Positions 42,496 to 51,240 of a stretch of 64,000 nucleotides of DNA are shown here, in pieces (positions within the stretch are counted from its first letter, which is position 1; each line of letters begins with the position of its first letter). The stretch covers positions 124,001 through 188,000 of the forward strand of contig NZ_CANMQT010000008.1 of NCBI RefSeq assembly GCF_947500065.1, in the 5' to 3' direction. Source of the DNA: an uncultured Aquimarina sp. GTDB taxonomy: Bacteria; Bacteroidota; Bacteroidia; Flavobacteriales; Flavobacteriaceae. Below the pieces are notes generated by a model, which did no database searches, was not told where the DNA came from, and saw only the letters and a list, made by a program, of their open reading frames with translations. The position numbers were made by a program, and so were the translations under genes.

Positions 42496-42509
42496 CTATA
42501 ACGTTATAG
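42496..42509. promoter_or_regulatory. Palindromic site upstream of eno
   Basis: CTATAACGTTATAG, a perfect 14-bp palindrome, centred about 130 bases before the eno ATG. The same 14 bases occur within an 18-bp palindrome upstream of the SusC-type gene at 63163-63180. It has the look of an operator for a dimeric regulator. Confidence 0.5.
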
Positions 42510-42558
42510 ATCAACTTATTGATTCAACTCTATAGGATTTGCAACAAATCAAAAAAAA

Positions 42559-43674
42559 TTAAGCTTCTACCTTTGCTTTTTTAATATTGTTTATAAACTC
42601 ATCGAATAAATAGATTGAATCATTTGGCCCTGGACTGGCTTCTGGATGATATTGTACTGAGAAACAATTTTTATTCTTCATTCTTATCCCAGCTACCGTA
42701 TGATCATTTAAATGAACATGTGTTATCTCAATATCAGCATTATTCTCTGTTTCTTCTCTATTAATAGCAAAACCATGATTTTGAGATGTAATTTCTCCTT
42801 TTCCAGTAATTAGGTTCTTCACAGGGTGATTAATTCCTCTATGACCATGGTGCATTTTATAGGTACTAATACCATTAGCTAATGCTATTACCTGATGTCC
42901 TAAACAAATTCCAAACAAAGGCAAATCCCTTTTAATTATGTCTTGTGCTGTTTTTATAGCTTGTGATAATGGTTCTGGATCACCAGGTCCATTGGAAAGA
43001 AAATAACCATCAGGCTCCCATTCACTCATTTCTTCAAAAGTAGTATCAAAAGGAAACACTTTAATATAAGCATCTCTTTTTGCCAGATTACGAAGTATAT
43101 TCTTTTTCACCCCAATATCTAAAGCAGAAATTTTATATGTCGCTGTTGGATCACCAAAAAAATAAGGTTCCTTGGTCGAAACCTTAGAAGCTAATTCTAA
43201 CCCATTCATATCAGGAACTGCTGCTAACTGTTTTTTTAATGAATCAATATTTTCAATTTCTGTAGAAATTAGAGCATTCATAGCTCCATTGTCTCGAATA
43301 TAACTCACCAAAGCACGCGTATCTACGTCTGATATCGCCAATAAGTTATGTTTTTCCAAAAAATCTTGTAAAGACTGATCCGCAAGATCACGAGAGAATT
43401 CATAACTAAAATTTTTAACAATTAGACCAGCGATTTTTATAGAATCTGATTCTACTTCTTCATGATTGGTTCCATAATTACCAATATGAGCATTAGTTGT
43501 AACCATTAATTGTCCGAAATACGAAGGATCTGTAAAAATCTCCTGATATCCTGTCATTCCAGTATTAAAACAGACTTCACCAAATGCGGTACCCTCTTTA
43601 CCAACGGCTTTTCCATAAAAAATAGTACCGTCTGCCAATAAAACAATTGCTTTTTTTCGAGATTGATATTTCAT
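42559..43674 (-). CDS. carA: Carbamoyl-phosphate synthase small subunit
   Basis: Glutamine amidotransferase subunit that feeds ammonia to CarB for pyrimidine and arginine synthesis. The 371-residue product has the N-terminal CPSase domain (LADGTIFYGKAVG, GEVCFNTGMTGYQE) and a class I GATase domain with the nucleophile in FGICLGHQ and the His-Glu pair in QYHPEASPGP. carB is not in the window. It follows the rplQ terminator and precedes eno. Confidence 0.97.
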   Translation of the reverse strand: MKYQSRKKAIVLLADGTIFYGKAVGKEGTAFGEVCFNTGMTGYQEIFTDPSYFGQLMVTTNAHIGNYGTNHEEVESDSIKIAGLIVKNFSYEFSRDLADQSLQDFLEKHNLLAISDVDTRALVSYIRDNGAMNALISTEIENIDSLKKQLAAVPDMNGLELASKVSTKEPYFFGDPTATYKISALDIGVKKNILRNLAKRDAYIKVFPFDTTFEEMSEWEPDGYFLSNGPGDPEPLSQAIKTAQDIIKRDLPLFGICLGHQVIALANGISTYKMHHGHRGINHPVKNLITGKGEITSQNHGFAINREETENNADIEITHVHLNDHTVAGIRMKNKNCFSVQYHPEASPGPNDSIYLFDEFINNIKKAKVEA

Positions 43675-43736
43675 CCTATTTATCTTTTGCTATTTAATTT
43701 CCTATTGCAGGATTTAAAATTTTTTTAAAAATATTC

Positions 43737-43771
43737 AAAAAAAAAGGATAAACGATGAACGTTTATCCTTT
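43737..43771 (-). terminator. Terminator at the end of the ribosomal cluster
   Basis: AAAGGATAAACG (43743-43754) pairs with CGTTTATCCTTT (43760-43771) over ATGAA, with nine T's following on the minus strand. It lies 27 bases past the rplQ stop and closes the alpha operon. Confidence 0.92.
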
Positions 43772-43797
43772 AAAATTATGTGTAATTCACATTTCAT

Positions 43798-44265
43798 TTA
43801 TTCTTCTTCAGAACTAGTTGTTTCAACCACTGGGGCTGTCTCAGTTTTCTTAGTTCTACCTCTACGAGTAGATTTCTTCTTAGCCGGCTTACCTGCATTA
43901 TAAAGTTCGTTGTAATCAACCAACTCTATCATTGCCATATCAGCATTATCACCAAGACGATTACCTAGCTTAATAATTCTAGTATATCCTCCAGGTCTAT
44001 CACCTACTTTAGCCGCTACATCTCTAAACAATTCTGCTACTGCATACTTGTTTCGTAATTTACTAAAAACGATACGACGATTATGAGTAGTATCTTCTTT
44101 AGACTTTGTTACCAATGGCTCTACGAATTGCTTAAGCGCTTTTGCTTTAGCTACAGTAGTATTTATTCTCTTGTGCTCTATTAAAGAACAAGCCATATTA
44201 GCAAGCATAGCTTTACGATGCGCTGTCTTTCTACCTAAGTGGTTTACTTTTTTTCCGTGTCTCAT
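43798..44265 (-). CDS. rplQ: Ribosomal protein L17
   Basis: Large-subunit protein near the exit tunnel. The start MRHGKKVNHLGRKTAHRKAM is the family signature and IIKLGNRLGDNADMA closes the core. The 155-residue product extends the roughly 120-residue core with a tail that is first basic (KKKSTRRGRTKK) and then acidic (SSEEE), as in other Bacteroidetes. Last gene of the alpha operon, 64 bases after rpoA. Confidence 0.97.
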   Translation of the reverse strand: MRHGKKVNHLGRKTAHRKAMLANMACSLIEHKRINTTVAKAKALKQFVEPLVTKSKEDTTHNRRIVFSKLRNKYAVAELFRDVAAKVGDRPGGYTRIIKLGNRLGDNADMAMIELVDYNELYNAGKPAKKKSTRRGRTKKTETAPVVETTSSEEE

Positions 44266-44329
44266 GACATTAAAAATTTAAGCATCATCTTGCTCAATCT
44301 ACCTCGTGCAGAGAGCAAAATATGATGTG

Positions 44330-45322
44330 TTAGTCTTTATCTAATTTATATTTAGAAAGATCCATACCGAAATTAAGTCCTTTAACGTTTACAAGCTCTT
44401 CCAGCTCTGTTAAAGATTTCTTACCAAAGTTACGGAACTTCATTAAGTCGTTTTTGTTATATGAAACCAAGTCTCCTAATGTATCTACCTCTGCAGCTTT
44501 CAAACAATTAAGTGCTCTTACAGAAAGATCCATATCTATCAACTTAGTTTTTAACAATTGTCTCATATGCAATGATTCCTCATCATATGTTTCTGTCTGA
44601 GCAATTTCATCAGCTTCTAATGTAATACGCTCATCAGAGAATAACATAAAGTGGTGAATTAAGATTTTTGCTGCTTCAGTCAATGCATCTTTTGGATGTA
44701 TTGATCCATCAGTAACAATTTCGAAAACTAATTTTTCGTAATCTGTCTTTTGCTCTACACGATAATTCTCAATACTATACTTAACATTCTTAATAGGAGT
44801 ATAAATTGAGTCAGTAAAAATTGTTCCTATTGGAGCGTTAGCCTTTTTATTTTCTTCTGCTGGAACATAACCTCTTCCCTTCTCGATGGTAATCTCAAGG
44901 TTTAGTGCTACCTTCTTATCCATATTACAGATAACTAAATCCGGATTAAGGACTTGGAAACCTGAAATAAATTTTTGAAAATCTCCAGCGGTCAATTGCT
45001 CTTGACCAGAAATTGAAATTGTAACAGACTCATTGTCGATATCCTCTATCTGACGCTTAAAACGTACTTGTTTAAGATTCAGGATAATTTCTGTTACATC
45101 TTCTACAACTCCAGAAATCGTAGAAAACTCATGATCTACCCCTTCAATTCTTAAAGAAGTTATAGCGAATCCCTCTAAAGAAGATAGCAAAACTCTTCGT
45201 AAAGCGTTACCAACTGTCAATCCGTACCCTGGTTCTAATGGTCTAAATTCAAATTTACCATCAAACTCACTGGAGTCGATCATGATAACTTTATCGGGCT
45301 TCTGAAAATTTAATATTGCCAT
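44330..45322 (-). CDS. rpoA: RNA polymerase alpha subunit
   Basis: Dimerising scaffold of RNA polymerase. In 330 residues it has the N-terminal assembly domain (FRPLEPGYGLTVGNALRRVLLSSL), a linker, and the C-terminal domain (LSVRALNCLKAAEVDTLGDL, FRNFGKKSLTELEE) that contacts DNA and activators. Length is normal. It lies 23 bases after rpsD. Confidence 0.98.
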   Translation of the reverse strand: MAILNFQKPDKVIMIDSSEFDGKFEFRPLEPGYGLTVGNALRRVLLSSLEGFAITSLRIEGVDHEFSTISGVVEDVTEIILNLKQVRFKRQIEDIDNESVTISISGQEQLTAGDFQKFISGFQVLNPDLVICNMDKKVALNLEITIEKGRGYVPAEENKKANAPIGTIFTDSIYTPIKNVKYSIENYRVEQKTDYEKLVFEIVTDGSIHPKDALTEAAKILIHHFMLFSDERITLEADEIAQTETYDEESLHMRQLLKTKLIDMDLSVRALNCLKAAEVDTLGDLVSYNKNDLMKFRNFGKKSLTELEELVNVKGLNFGMDLSKYKLDKD

Positions 45323-45345
45323 ATTACTGTTTCTTCTAAGAGTTA

Positions 45346-45951
45346 TTACTTCGAATATAATTCGACGATGAATTGTTCGTTGATGTTTTCCGGAATTTGA
45401 ATTCTTGCCGGAACAGATACGAAAGTACCTTGTTTAGTGTCATTATTGAAAGTAATCCACTCGTATACTTTACTATTATTAGCAAGTGAGTTTTGAATAA
45501 CTTCTAATGATTTTGATTTTTCTCTTACGCCTACAACATCTCCAGGCTTTAATTGGTAAGATGGAATATTAACTAATTCCCCATTTACGGTAATATGCCT
45601 GTGAGAAACTAATTGTCTAGCACCGCTACGAGAATTTGATAATCCCATTCTAAAAGCAACATTATCCAAACGAGATTCACACAACTGTAGTAAAACCTCA
45701 CCGGTAATTCCTTGTGATCTTGTAGCTTTTTCAAACATATTACGGAATTGACGTTCTAGTACACCGTAAGTATATTTTGCTTTTTGCTTTTCCATTAACT
45801 GGATTGCATATTCACTTTTTTTACCTCTACGTCTATTGTTTCCGTGTTGACCAGGAGGATAATTTCTTTTTTCGAATGACTTATCGTCTCCGAATATCGC
45901 CTCACCAAACTTACGAGCGATTTTAGTTTTTGGACCAGTATATCTTGCCAT
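45346..45951 (-). CDS. rpsD: Ribosomal protein S4
   Basis: Small-subunit assembly protein of 201 residues. It has GPKTKIARKFGE at the start, the S4 RNA-binding domain (ESRLDNVAFRMG, ARQLVSHRHITVNG) and the C-terminal NEQFIVELYSK. The zinc-ligand cysteines of some S4 proteins are absent. S4 represses its own operon in E. coli; here a 139-base gap with a hairpin precedes the gene (see findings). Confidence 0.97.
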   Translation of the reverse strand: MARYTGPKTKIARKFGEAIFGDDKSFEKRNYPPGQHGNNRRRGKKSEYAIQLMEKQKAKYTYGVLERQFRNMFEKATRSQGITGEVLLQLCESRLDNVAFRMGLSNSRSGARQLVSHRHITVNGELVNIPSYQLKPGDVVGVREKSKSLEVIQNSLANNSKVYEWITFNNDTKQGTFVSVPARIQIPENINEQFIVELYSK

Positions 45952-46064
45952 TATATTATTAATTTAATTTTTTAGAGGAGGTTATGAATTAAGGTCTCTT
46001 TCCTTCGATAATCCTTTATTCCTCTTTTAGACTTACTTTAATTACTATATATGAAGTATAAAAG

Positions 46065-46083
46065 ATCCCGAAAAATTCGGGAT
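46065..46083 (-). terminator. Terminator-like hairpin between rpsK and rpsD
   Basis: ATCCCGAA (46065-46072) pairs perfectly with TTCGGGAT (46076-46083) over three A's. On the minus strand it is followed by CTTTTATACTT, a poor T tract, so read-through is likely. It sits 7 bases after the rpsK stop. Confidence 0.55.
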
Positions 46084-46090
46084 ACAATTA

Positions 46091-46474
46091 TTATACTCTA
46101 CGTCTTTTTGGAGGACGACATCCGTTATGTGGCATTGGAGTTACATCTATAATTTCTGAAACTTCAATTCCTGAATTATGAAGAGATCTTATTGCAGATT
46201 CCCTACCATTTCCAGGTCCTTTAACGTATACCTTCACTTTCTTAAGTCCAGCTTCGATTGCTACTTTAGAAGCATCTTCTGCCGCTAATTGTGCAGCATA
46301 TGGAGTGTTCTTTTTAGAACCTCTAAATCCCATTTTACCAGCTGAAGACCAAGAAATAACGTCTCCCTTTTTATTAGTTAACGACACAATAATGTTGTTA
46401 AAAGAAGCAGTTACATGTGCTTCTCCTACAGATTCAACAATTACTTTACGTTTTTTTGAAGTTGACTTTGCCAT
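46091..46474 (-). CDS. rpsK: Ribosomal protein S11
   Basis: Platform protein of the small subunit, 127 residues. ATFNNIIVSLT-like ASFNNIIVSLTNKKGD, SSAGKMGFRGSKKNTPYAAQ and the terminal DVTPMPHNGCRPPKRRRV are all diagnostic. It is 8 bases after rpsM. Confidence 0.98.
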   Translation of the reverse strand: MAKSTSKKRKVIVESVGEAHVTASFNNIIVSLTNKKGDVISWSSAGKMGFRGSKKNTPYAAQLAAEDASKVAIEAGLKKVKVYVKGPGNGRESAIRSLHNSGIEVSEIIDVTPMPHNGCRPPKRRRV

Positions 46475-46482
46475 ACTACTTA

Positions 46483-46857
46483 TTATTTAGTCGCTTTTTT
46501 CTTGTTAGCAACTGTTTTTCTTCTTCCTTTACGAGTTCTCGAGTTATTCTTAGTACGTTGTCCTCTAAGTGGTAAACCGGCTCTGTGACGGATACCTCTA
46601 TAACATCCTATATCCATAAGACGTTTGATGTTCAACTGTACTTCAGAACGTAATTCTCCTTCTATAGTAAAGGTTCCCACAGCTTCACGAATACGACCAA
46701 TTTGATCATCATCCCAGTCAGAAACTTTTATACTCTCATCTACTTTGGCAGCAGCTAAAATTTCTTTTGCTCTACTTCTACCAATTCCGAAGATATAGGT
46801 TAATGCTATAACTCCTCGCTTTTGTTTAGGTATATCTACCCCTGCAATTCTTGCCAT
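46483..46857 (-). CDS. rpsM: Ribosomal protein S13
   Basis: Head protein of the small subunit that contacts the P-site tRNA. The 124-residue product starts MARIAGVDIPKQKRGVIALT and ends with the basic tail after HRAGLPLRGQRTKNNSRTRKG. It is 2 bases after rpmJ. Confidence 0.98.
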   Translation of the reverse strand: MARIAGVDIPKQKRGVIALTYIFGIGRSRAKEILAAAKVDESIKVSDWDDDQIGRIREAVGTFTIEGELRSEVQLNIKRLMDIGCYRGIRHRAGLPLRGQRTKNNSRTRKGRRKTVANKKKATK

Positions 46858-46859
46858 AA

Positions 46860-46976
46860 TTACCCTTGTCTTTGTTTAAATCTAGGATTCTTTTTATTAA
46901 TTACGTAAAGTCGGCCTTTTCTACGCACAATCTTGCACTCGGCACTTCTCTTTTTTATTGATGCTCTAACTTTCAT
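46860..46976 (-). CDS. rpmJ: Ribosomal protein L36
   Basis: A 38-codon gene: it reads MKVRASIKKRSAECKIVRRK, then GRLYVINKKNPRFKQRQG. Only one of the usual zinc-ligand cysteines remains, so this is the zinc-free form common in Bacteroidetes. It begins a sub-cluster (rpmJ, rpsM, rpsK, rpsD, rpoA, rplQ) preceded by its own candidate promoter. Confidence 0.96.
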   Translation of the reverse strand: MKVRASIKKRSAECKIVRRKGRLYVINKKNPRFKQRQG

Positions 46977-46992
46977 CTCTTTGTGTTTAATC

Positions 46993-47043
46993 CTGAAAAT
47001 ACATATTAAGCATTTCAGAAGGTCTCGTTAACAAGATTTTCAG
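46993..47043 (-). other. Long-range stem in the leader of the alpha operon
   Basis: CTGAAAAT (46993-47000) can pair with ATTTTCAG (47036-47043), enclosing about 35 bases. It lies between the -7 element at 47048-47055 and rpmJ, so it would form in the untranslated leader of the rpmJ-rplQ RNA. Confidence 0.4.
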
Positions 47044-47047
47044 CCCG

Positions 47048-47055
47048 CAAAAGTA
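47048..47055 (-). promoter_or_regulatory. Candidate internal promoter (-7) for rpmJ-rplQ
   Basis: Minus-strand TACTTTTG followed by C matches TAnnTTTG, in the 116-base gap between infA and rpmJ. The -33 position reads TAG at 19 bases rather than TTG. Leader would be about 65 bases. Confidence 0.5.
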
Positions 47056-47092
47056 CGTAAAAAATCTTAATTAACTAATATTCTTAAAATTA

Positions 47093-47308
47093 TTAGTATC
47101 TGTATGTTATACGAGCCTTTGATAAATCATAAGGACTCATTTCTAACTTAACCTTATCTCCTGGTAATAATTTTATATAATGCATACGCATTTTACCAGA
47201 GATATGAGCTGTCACTACGTGACCATTTTCTAATTCTACTCGAAACATTGCATTAGACAATGCTTCGATTATACTTCCGTCTTGTTCTATTGCTGGTTGT
47301 TTTGCCAT
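47093..47308 (-). CDS. infA: Translation initiation factor IF-1
   Basis: A 71-residue single S1/OB-fold protein that blocks the A site during initiation. AMFRVELENGHVVTAHISGKMRMHYIKLLPGDKV-type sequence (positions about 20-54) is diagnostic. Its ATG shares one base with the secY stop codon, so translation is coupled. Confidence 0.98.
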   Translation of the reverse strand: MAKQPAIEQDGSIIEALSNAMFRVELENGHVVTAHISGKMRMHYIKLLPGDKVKLEMSPYDLSKARITYRY

Positions 47309-48648
47309 TATGCTACTGCTTTACGGTTTTTACCAGTTTTCATCAATCCATCGTAATGTCTATTCAAAAGATATGAATTAACTTGTTGCATTGTATCGAT
47401 TGCTACACCCACCATAATAAGTAGTGAAGTTCCTCCAAAAAACAAAGCCCAACCTTGCTGAACACCTAAAAGCTTTACAGCAATTGCTGGAAAAACAGCA
47501 ATTAACGCTAAAAACACAGATCCTGGCAATGTTATTTGTGACATTATTTTATCTAAATACTCAGCTGTTTCACTTCCTGGTCTGATTCCTGGAATAAAAC
47601 CACCACTTCTTTTTAAATCATCTGCCATTTTATTGGTTGGAACCGTAATAGCTGTATAAAAGTACGTGAATACTATGATTAATAATCCGAATAACAAATT
47701 ATACCATAGTCCAAAAATATCACTAAATGCAGCAGCTATACCTTGCGACGTTTCAGATTCTGAAAGACCTGCTACAGCAGCCGGAATAAACATAATCGCC
47801 TGAGCAAATATAATAGGCATTACTCCAGAAGCATTAAGTTTTAATGGTATATATTGACGTGAACCAAAAACATTCTTTTCGTACCCTCCACTAGCTGTTC
47901 TTCTAGCATACTGTACCGGAATTTGACGCACAGCCATTACCAATAGTACAGATGCTAATATAATTACAAACCATATCACCAATTCAATCAGTACCATAAT
48001 AATATCTCCTCCTTCACCTGAAGTTCTAGATATAAAATTCTGCACAAACGATTGAGGTAATGTAGCTATAATACCTACCATAATTAATAATGAAATACCA
48101 TTACCAATACCTTTATCAGTAATTTTTTCACCTAACCACATAGCAAAAATACACCCAGTAGTCAAGATAATTACAGATGATACAACGAAAACAGTTTGAC
48201 TAATCTCTCCACTAAAAGCTGCAGGAGGAAGTGTAGCAAACAAGTTATAGATATAACCTGGTCCTTGAACCAATGTAATTGCTATAGTCAACCAACGAGT
48301 AATCTGATTAATTTTCTTTCTTCCACTTTCTCCTTCTTTTTGTAATTTTTGAAGGTAAGGAATAGCTATTCCCATCAACTGCACAACAATAGAAGCAGAT
48401 ATATAAGGCATGATTCCTAACGCAAATACGGAAGCATTCGCAAACGCCCCTCCAGTAAACGCATTAAGTAATCCTAACAGACCATCTTGGGTTTGAGTAC
48501 CCAAATTAGCCAATTCTGCCGCATCTACTCCTGGAAGTACAACTTGCGCTCCAAAACGATATACTAAAAGCAATCCTAGCGTAACTAAGATTCTATTTTT
48601 TAGCTCTTCGATTTTCCAAATGTTTTTTATTGTATCAATAAATTTCAT
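47308..48648 (-). CDS. secY: Protein translocase subunit SecY
   Basis: Central channel of the Sec translocon, 446 residues and ten helices. LGIMPYISASIVVQL, the plug region near residue 70, the cytoplasmic loop VRQIPVQYARR and the C-terminal ALFFGGTSLLIMVGVAID are typical. It lies between rplO (10 bases) and infA (one-base overlap), the standard spc-operon place. Confidence 0.98.
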   Translation of the reverse strand: MKFIDTIKNIWKIEELKNRILVTLGLLLVYRFGAQVVLPGVDAAELANLGTQTQDGLLGLLNAFTGGAFANASVFALGIMPYISASIVVQLMGIAIPYLQKLQKEGESGRKKINQITRWLTIAITLVQGPGYIYNLFATLPPAAFSGEISQTVFVVSSVIILTTGCIFAMWLGEKITDKGIGNGISLLIMVGIIATLPQSFVQNFISRTSGEGGDIIMVLIELVIWFVIILASVLLVMAVRQIPVQYARRTASGGYEKNVFGSRQYIPLKLNASGVMPIIFAQAIMFIPAAVAGLSESETSQGIAAAFSDIFGLWYNLLFGLLIIVFTYFYTAITVPTNKMADDLKRSGGFIPGIRPGSETAEYLDKIMSQITLPGSVFLALIAVFPAIAVKLLGVQQGWALFFGGTSLLIMVGVAIDTMQQVNSYLLNRHYDGLMKTGKNRKAVA

Positions 48649-48658
48649 GAAATGTCTT

Positions 48659-49111
48659 TTATAAGGTTACTGCTTCACCACCTGCTGCTTCTATAGCTGC
48701 TTTAGCCGTGGCTGTAAATTTATGAGCTGAGACTTTTAACTTAGCCTTCAATTCACCTCTACCCAGTATCTTAACTAAATCATTTTTTCCTGCAAGACGT
48801 GTATCTAATATCACGTCTAGATCAACGGTATCAGTTATTTTACCAGCATCAACTAACTTCTGTAAGGTATCTAAATTGACACCTTGATATTCTTTTCTAT
48901 TGATGTTCGTGAAACCAAATTTAGGTACACGTCTTTGAAGAGGCATCTGCCCTCCTTCAAAACCAATTTTTCTAGAATACCCAGAACGTGATTTTGCTCC
49001 TTTATGACCACGAGCAGCAGTTCCACCTTTACCAGAACCCTGACCACGACCTAATCGCTTACTGTTATTTTTTACTGAACCTGCAGCAGGTTTTAAGTTA
49101 CTTAAATCCAT
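48659..49111 (-). CDS. rplO: Ribosomal protein L15
   Basis: A 150-residue large-subunit assembly protein with the glycine-rich start (RLGRGQGSGKGGTAARGHKG), GFEGGQMPLQRRVPKFGF and the late KVSAHKFTATAKAAIEAAGG. It is 9 bases after rpmD. Confidence 0.98.
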   Translation of the reverse strand: MDLSNLKPAAGSVKNNSKRLGRGQGSGKGGTAARGHKGAKSRSGYSRKIGFEGGQMPLQRRVPKFGFTNINRKEYQGVNLDTLQKLVDAGKITDTVDLDVILDTRLAGKNDLVKILGRGELKAKLKVSAHKFTATAKAAIEAAGGEAVTL

Positions 49112-49120
49112 GTGCTTATA

Positions 49121-49300
49121 TTATTTTGTTTCTACAGAAACTAAATGTTTAACTTTATTTACCATCCCAAGGATATTAGGAGTGTCATCGTGCTCAACAA
49201 CCTGACCAATCCTTTTAAGCCCTAAAGCTTCCAAAGTTCTTTTTTGTCTTTGAGTACGGTTAATAGCGCTCTTTACTTTCTTAACTTTAATCTTTGCCAT
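49121..49300 (-). CDS. rpmD: Ribosomal protein L30
   Basis: A 59-codon gene: starts MAKIKVKKVKSAINRTQRQK, continues TLEALGLKRIGQVVEHDD and ends HLVSVETK. The family pattern is LGLKRI followed by V-x-H-x-D-T. It lies in the standard place between rpsE and rplO. Confidence 0.97.
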   Translation of the reverse strand: MAKIKVKKVKSAINRTQRQKRTLEALGLKRIGQVVEHDDTPNILGMVNKVKHLVSVETK

Positions 49301-49312
49301 CGTTCCTAATAT

Positions 49313-49837
49313 TTATCCTTTAAACACTTTATCTAATGAAACACCTCTTTGTTTTGCTACTTGCGCTGCACTTCGCATTTGCAATAAAGCATCAAAAGTT
49401 GCTTTCACCACATTGTGTGGGTTAGACGATCCTTGATTTTTAGACAGTACATCGTGTACACCTACAGCTTCTAATACTGCACGGATTGCTCCACCAGCAA
49501 TAACTCCTGTACCAGTTGCAGCAGGCATTAATAATACTCTTGCTCCACCATACTTACCTTTTTGTTCGTGAGGTAACGTACCTTTAGTTAACGGTATACG
49601 AACTAAATTTTTCTTAGCATCTTCTACTGCTTTTGCAATAGCTTCCGCAACTTCTTTAGACTTACCTAAACCGTGACCAACAACACCATTTTCATCTCCT
49701 ACAACTACAATAGCAGAAAATCCGAATGCTCTACCTCCTTTAGTTACTTTAGTAACACGTTGTACTCCAACTAAACGGTCTTTTAATTCAAGTCCACTTG
49801 GTTTTACTAATTCTGCGTTTTTATATTTTTGATACAT
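49313..49837 (-). CDS. rpsE: Ribosomal protein S5
   Basis: A 174-residue small-subunit protein for accuracy and mRNA unwinding. It has the N-terminal double-stranded-RNA-binding-like domain (RVTKVTKGGRAFGFSAIVVVG) and the C-terminal domain with PAATGTGVIAGGAIRAVLE. It is 6 bases after rplR. Confidence 0.98.
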   Translation of the reverse strand: MYQKYKNAELVKPSGLELKDRLVGVQRVTKVTKGGRAFGFSAIVVVGDENGVVGHGLGKSKEVAEAIAKAVEDAKKNLVRIPLTKGTLPHEQKGKYGGARVLLMPAATGTGVIAGGAIRAVLEAVGVHDVLSKNQGSSNPHNVVKATFDALLQMRSAAQVAKQRGVSLDKVFKG

Positions 49838-49843
49838 AATTTC

Positions 49844-50200
49844 TTAGAATTTAAGTCCTGCTTCTCTAGCTCCTTCAGCCAATGATTTTACTCTACCGTG
49901 ATATAAATACCCTCCTCTATCAAAGGACACAGTATCTACACCTGCTTTTTTAGCTTTTTCAGCAAGGGCTTTACCTACCAAGCTTGCTTTTTCTGCTTTA
50001 TTTCCTGATGCAGCAGCAATATCTTTATCTCTTGAAGAAGCTGAACCAATAGTTTTACCGGTTACATCGTCTATGATTTGCGCATAGATTTCTTTATTAC
50101 TTCTAAAAACAGATAATCTAGGACGTTGTTCTGTTCCGCTTACTGTTCCGCGGATTCGCTTTCTGATTTTTAATCTTCTTAAATCTTTTGAGAATGCCAT
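49844..50200 (-). CDS. rplR: Ribosomal protein L18
   Basis: A 118-residue 5S-rRNA-binding protein. RKRIRGTVSGTEQRPRLSVF, the central GSASS segment and the terminal FDRGGYLYHGRVKSLAEGAR are diagnostic. It is 10 bases after rplF. Confidence 0.98.
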   Translation of the reverse strand: MAFSKDLRRLKIRKRIRGTVSGTEQRPRLSVFRSNKEIYAQIIDDVTGKTIGSASSRDKDIAAASGNKAEKASLVGKALAEKAKKAGVDTVSFDRGGYLYHGRVKSLAEGAREAGLKF

Positions 50201-50210
50201 AACTTCGTTA

Positions 50211-50753
50211 TTATGCAGATTTACCTGCTTTTCTTCTTAATTGTTCTCCTACGAATTTAACTCCTTTACCTTTGTATGGTTCTGGCTTACGGAAACCTCT
50301 AATTTTAGCTGCTACCTGTCCCACTAATTGTTTATCGTGAGAAGTTAATTTTACGATCGGGTTTTTACCTTTTTCAGATATAGTCTCTATTTTCACCTCT
50401 GGAGCAATATCTAGTACGATATTGTGAGAGAAACCTAAAGCTAAGTCCAATTTCTGTCCTTGGTTAGAAGCTCTATAACCTACTCCTACCAATTCTAATT
50501 CTTTGGTATAACCTTCTGACACACCTTGTACCATATTATTTATCAAAGCCCTGTATAAACCGTGCTTTGCCTTATGATCTTTAGCTTCAGTAGGTCTTTC
50601 TAGAACAACCTGACCTTCTTCTACCTTCACCTTGATACTATCGATCTCTTGTGAAAGCTCTCCTAATTTTCCTTTAACAGTAACAACATTACCTGTCACC
50701 TCTACAGTGACACCAGACGGAATAGTTACTGGATTTTTTCCTATTCTTGACAT
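50211..50753 (-). CDS. rplF: Ribosomal protein L6
   Basis: A 180-residue two-domain protein near the factor-binding site. It starts MSRIGKNPVTIPSGV and ends with the conserved RGFRKPEPYKGKGVKF and a basic tail. It is 20 bases after rpsH. Confidence 0.98.
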   Translation of the reverse strand: MSRIGKNPVTIPSGVTVEVTGNVVTVKGKLGELSQEIDSIKVKVEEGQVVLERPTEAKDHKAKHGLYRALINNMVQGVSEGYTKELELVGVGYRASNQGQKLDLALGFSHNIVLDIAPEVKIETISEKGKNPIVKLTSHDKQLVGQVAAKIRGFRKPEPYKGKGVKFVGEQLRRKAGKSA

Positions 50754-50773
50754 TTCTTTTGTCTTTTATACTG

Positions 50774-51172
50774 TTAATATACGTAACAAAGTACTTCTCC
50801 ACCTACATTCTCTTGCTTAGCCTGTTTACCAGTCATTACACCATGAGAAGTAGAAATAATTGCAATACCCAATCCGTTAAGGATTCTTGGTATTTCACTT
50901 GAACCTGCATATTTACGTAAACCAGGCTTACTGATTCTTTGCAATTCTTTTATTACAGGTTCTTTGGTCAATTTATTGTATTTAAGAGCTATCTTAATAC
51001 TACCTTGCGTTGTATTATCTTCAAATTTATAACTTAAAATATACCCTTGATCGAATAATATTTTAGTGATCTCTTTTTTAACCTTTGATGCAGGAATCTC
51101 AACAACTCTATGTTGAGCACTATTTGCATTACGAATTCTGGTTAAATAATCTGCTATAGGATCTGTATTCAT
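50774..51172 (-). CDS. rpsH: Ribosomal protein S8
   Basis: A 132-residue rRNA-binding protein. It starts MNTDPIADYLTRIRNA and ends with LGIAIISTSHGVMTGKQA and VGGEVLCYVY. S8 is the spc-operon repressor in E. coli; no such site was identified here. A 68-base gap separates it from rpsN. Confidence 0.98.
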   Translation of the reverse strand: MNTDPIADYLTRIRNANSAQHRVVEIPASKVKKEITKILFDQGYILSYKFEDNTTQGSIKIALKYNKLTKEPVIKELQRISKPGLRKYAGSSEIPRILNGLGIAIISTSHGVMTGKQAKQENVGGEVLCYVY

Positions 51173-51240
51173 TGTATATAATTTATGATCTTGGTTTTCA
51201 ATTAGTCTAATCGAACCTTAGATCAATTAATTTTTTATTA

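Noticed and set aside
42373..42558. Terminator after carA
   Set aside because: No stem followed by a T tract was found on the minus strand; the palindrome there is AT-rich and lacks a loop.
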